From Carboxylicivirga linearis (GTDB lineage Bacteria > Bacteroidota > Bacteroidia > Bacteroidales > Marinilabiliaceae), in NCBI RefSeq assembly GCF_018271995.1, contig NZ_JAGUCO010000001.1, positions 496,001 to 560,000 of the forward strand: a stretch of DNA of 64,000 nucleotides, given 5' to 3'. A model generated the notes under the pieces. It worked only from the letters and a program-made list of their open reading frames with translations, made no database searches and was not told the DNA's origin. The number at the start of each line of letters is the position of its first letter. The first letter of the stretch is position 1. Positions 62,749-64,000 of the stretch are shown in pieces. The position numbers were made by a program, and so were the translations under genes.

Positions 62749-64000
62749 ATGAGCCGTAGTTACATTAAAATATTGTTGGCGGCTGTGTTATTTGTTTTCG
62801 GACATTGGGCTAATGGTCAGTACTCAACCGATAATCGGGTGATATTTGAACATATGCGCTACAGCGCTGAAAAGCCATTTAATACATGGTCGGTTTCTTT
62901 AGGTTACGGACCTTTAATCATGTATAACGATTTGGCCAATTATAAAGTATTTCCAATGCATTGGAAATTTGGGCCTAATATTACAGTGGCTAAGCAGTTA
63001 GTGCCGGCCTGGGCTTTTGACCTGCAGTTTCTTTCTGGTGATTTTGTTGCTGGTGGAAGCACGTTCTACAGTGAAGGAAATATCATGGAATTTTCCTTAA
63101 ATAGTCAAACCTATATTAACCAATTACTACTATTACCGGGACCACTCAATGATAAATGGAACTTTTATTTTAAATTGGGATTTGGATTAACAGCCTTCAG
63201 AACTAGAGTAAGATATAACGATACAGATGAGTTTGTTCATTTTGGAGATTTTGGTGAGGCAAATGAGGAGGATGGTTATATTGTTTTAGGGTACGATAAG
63301 GATGATCCAACAAAGAAGATTGCACGTGCAAAGGAGTTTGTTGTCCCCATTGGAGCAGGGGTTCAATATCGTTTAAATCGCAGTTTTGATTTGGCTTTTG
63401 AGACTTCGATGCGATTATCATTGGAGGATAAACTGGATAATATTTTAGTGGGTGCTCAAAATGACAAATATTGGAGTACCAGTATCAGCATCTGTTATAA
63501 GATTGGAAAGAAGGATAAGAGGCATAGCCGATGGACCTATAGGGGATATGGATTTAATGTATTTGGAGCACCTAAAAACGATCCTCTGCAAAATGAGATA
63601 AGAGTACTGGAAGAAGATTTTAAAAAGTATCAGGAAGGCAGAGTGGTCAAGAAAGATTCAATTACAGTTATTCATAGTGCACAAAAGGTATATGGAACAG
63701 CTAATCTGGTAACTGTGTTTTTTGAATTGGAAAAGTACAATGAAGTGGATAACGAGTCATTGGTTGAGTTGGCAACACTGGCTTTGAATATGACAAAGAA
63801 CAAATCGTGGAAAGCTGATATTTATGGTTATTCCGATGAGTATGATAAATCAGAAAATAATATTGAGATTAGCCGTAAACGCTGTGAAAGGATATTACAG
63901 TTTTTTGTCCGTGATTTAGGACTTGAAAGAGAACGTTTTGTTATTCATCCTTTAGGAGAAGAAGATATTTTACCCCAGGATATTACATCAAAGAAAGCTC
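62749..64000 (+). CDS. Second OmpA-like outer-membrane protein, truncated by window edge
   Basis: The ATG at 62749 starts a frame that stays open to the right edge, about 417 visible residues. It has a signal peptide (MSRSYIKILLAAVLFVFGHW, cleavage near NGQ) and a barrel region parallel to its neighbour (NTWSVSLGYGPLIMYND, WKFGPNITVAKQ, KWNFYFKLGFGLTAFR). A diverged OmpA C-terminal domain has VFFELEKYNEVDN in place of FFDFDKSDID, then YGYSDEYDKSENNIEISRKR. It looks like a tandem duplicate whose cell-wall domain has drifted. The end is outside the window. Confidence 0.85.
   Translation, partial: MSRSYIKILLAAVLFVFGHWANGQYSTDNRVIFEHMRYSAEKPFNTWSVSLGYGPLIMYNDLANYKVFPMHWKFGPNITVAKQLVPAWAFDLQFLSGDFVAGGSTFYSEGNIMEFSLNSQTYINQLLLLPGPLNDKWNFYFKLGFGLTAFRTRVRYNDTDEFVHFGDFGEANEEDGYIVLGYDKDDPTKKIARAKEFVVPIGAGVQYRLNRSFDLAFETSMRLSLEDKLDNILVGAQNDKYWSTSISICYKIGKKDKRHSRWTYRGYGFNVFGAPKNDPLQNEIRVLEEDFKKYQEGRVVKKDSITVIHSAQKVYGTANLVTVFFELEKYNEVDNESLVELATLALNMTKNKSWKADIYGYSDEYDKSENNIEISRKRCERILQFFVRDLGLERERFVIHPLGEEDILPQDITSKKA

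Noticed and set aside
63203-63421. 72-residue minus-strand open frame
   Set aside because: It is fully inside the second OmpA-like gene, whose plus-strand frame is clearly coding.
1-64000. CRISPR arrays, tRNA or rRNA genes, transposases, prophage genes
   Set aside because: I looked for regular repeat-spacer units, cloverleaf-like segments and typical motifs and saw none; the periodic arrays at 20205 and 61101 lack spacers of CRISPR size.

Overview
The window looks like a chromosomal segment of a low-GC Bacteroidota, probably a marine or sediment member of the Bacteroidales/Marinilabiliales. Evidence: gldD and gldE, a protein with a PKD domain and a gliding/type IX-secretion C-terminal domain, the DUF4290-murA pair, the conserved block PPTase-gldD-gldE-ssb-mutY/HU, very few Shine-Dalgarno sequences, and upstream elements of the Bacteroidota type TAnnTTTG. 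There are no rRNA or tRNA genes, CRISPR arrays, transposases or phage genes that I can recognise.

Layout. 1-13 kb (almost all minus strand): end of an FAD oxidoreductase, a membrane histidine kinase, an outer-membrane beta-barrel (DUF5723) with a lipoprotein, grpE-dnaJ, two TlpA-like thioredoxin-fold proteins (one without its CxxC), DUF4290-murA (Asp at the usual catalytic Cys) and a UvrD/PcrA helicase. 13-19.7 kb: a T9SS-type secreted protein, an EF-G paralogue, a DUF190 protein, a degenerate alkaline-phosphatase-fold protein and a degenerate aspartic-protease-fold protein. 19.65-20.6 kb is a gene-free stretch with a GC-richer segment, decayed 21-bp repeats and a perfect hairpin, next to an uncharacterised 158-aa gene. 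21-28 kb: a sensory cluster (MCP, two response regulators, a PAS histidine kinase), an iron alcohol dehydrogenase and an AraC regulator. The AraC gene is divergent from a four-gene operon (28.2-32.8 kb) that encodes a complete route from trans-4-hydroxy-L-proline to 2-oxoglutarate.

32.8-42.3 kb holds housekeeping genes: GGGP synthase, phosphopantetheinyl transferase, gldD, gldE, ssb, mutY, HU, a 30-residue basic COX24/AURKAIP1-like protein, RNase E/G and a DsbD-type reductase.

42.7-61.0 kb (plus strand) is an exopolysaccharide locus of the Wzx/Wzy type: an exporter with six SLBB repeats, a Wzz-like protein, flippase, polymerase, at least five glycosyltransferases, an acetyltransferase, and gmd-fcl for GDP-L-fucose. 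Inside it lie cysC, cysD and cysN (making PAPS) followed by a sulfotransferase, with no sulfate-reduction genes. The simplest reading is that the locus makes a sulfated, fucose-containing exopolysaccharide and carries its own sulfate-donor supply. This is the most interesting system in the window. No initiating sugar-phosphate transferase or tyrosine kinase is present, so these must be encoded elsewhere.

The window ends with two tandem OmpA-like genes, the second cut by the edge. They are preceded by an intergenic array of TTCG motifs spaced exactly 11 bp apart, about one helical turn, which no standard feature type explains.
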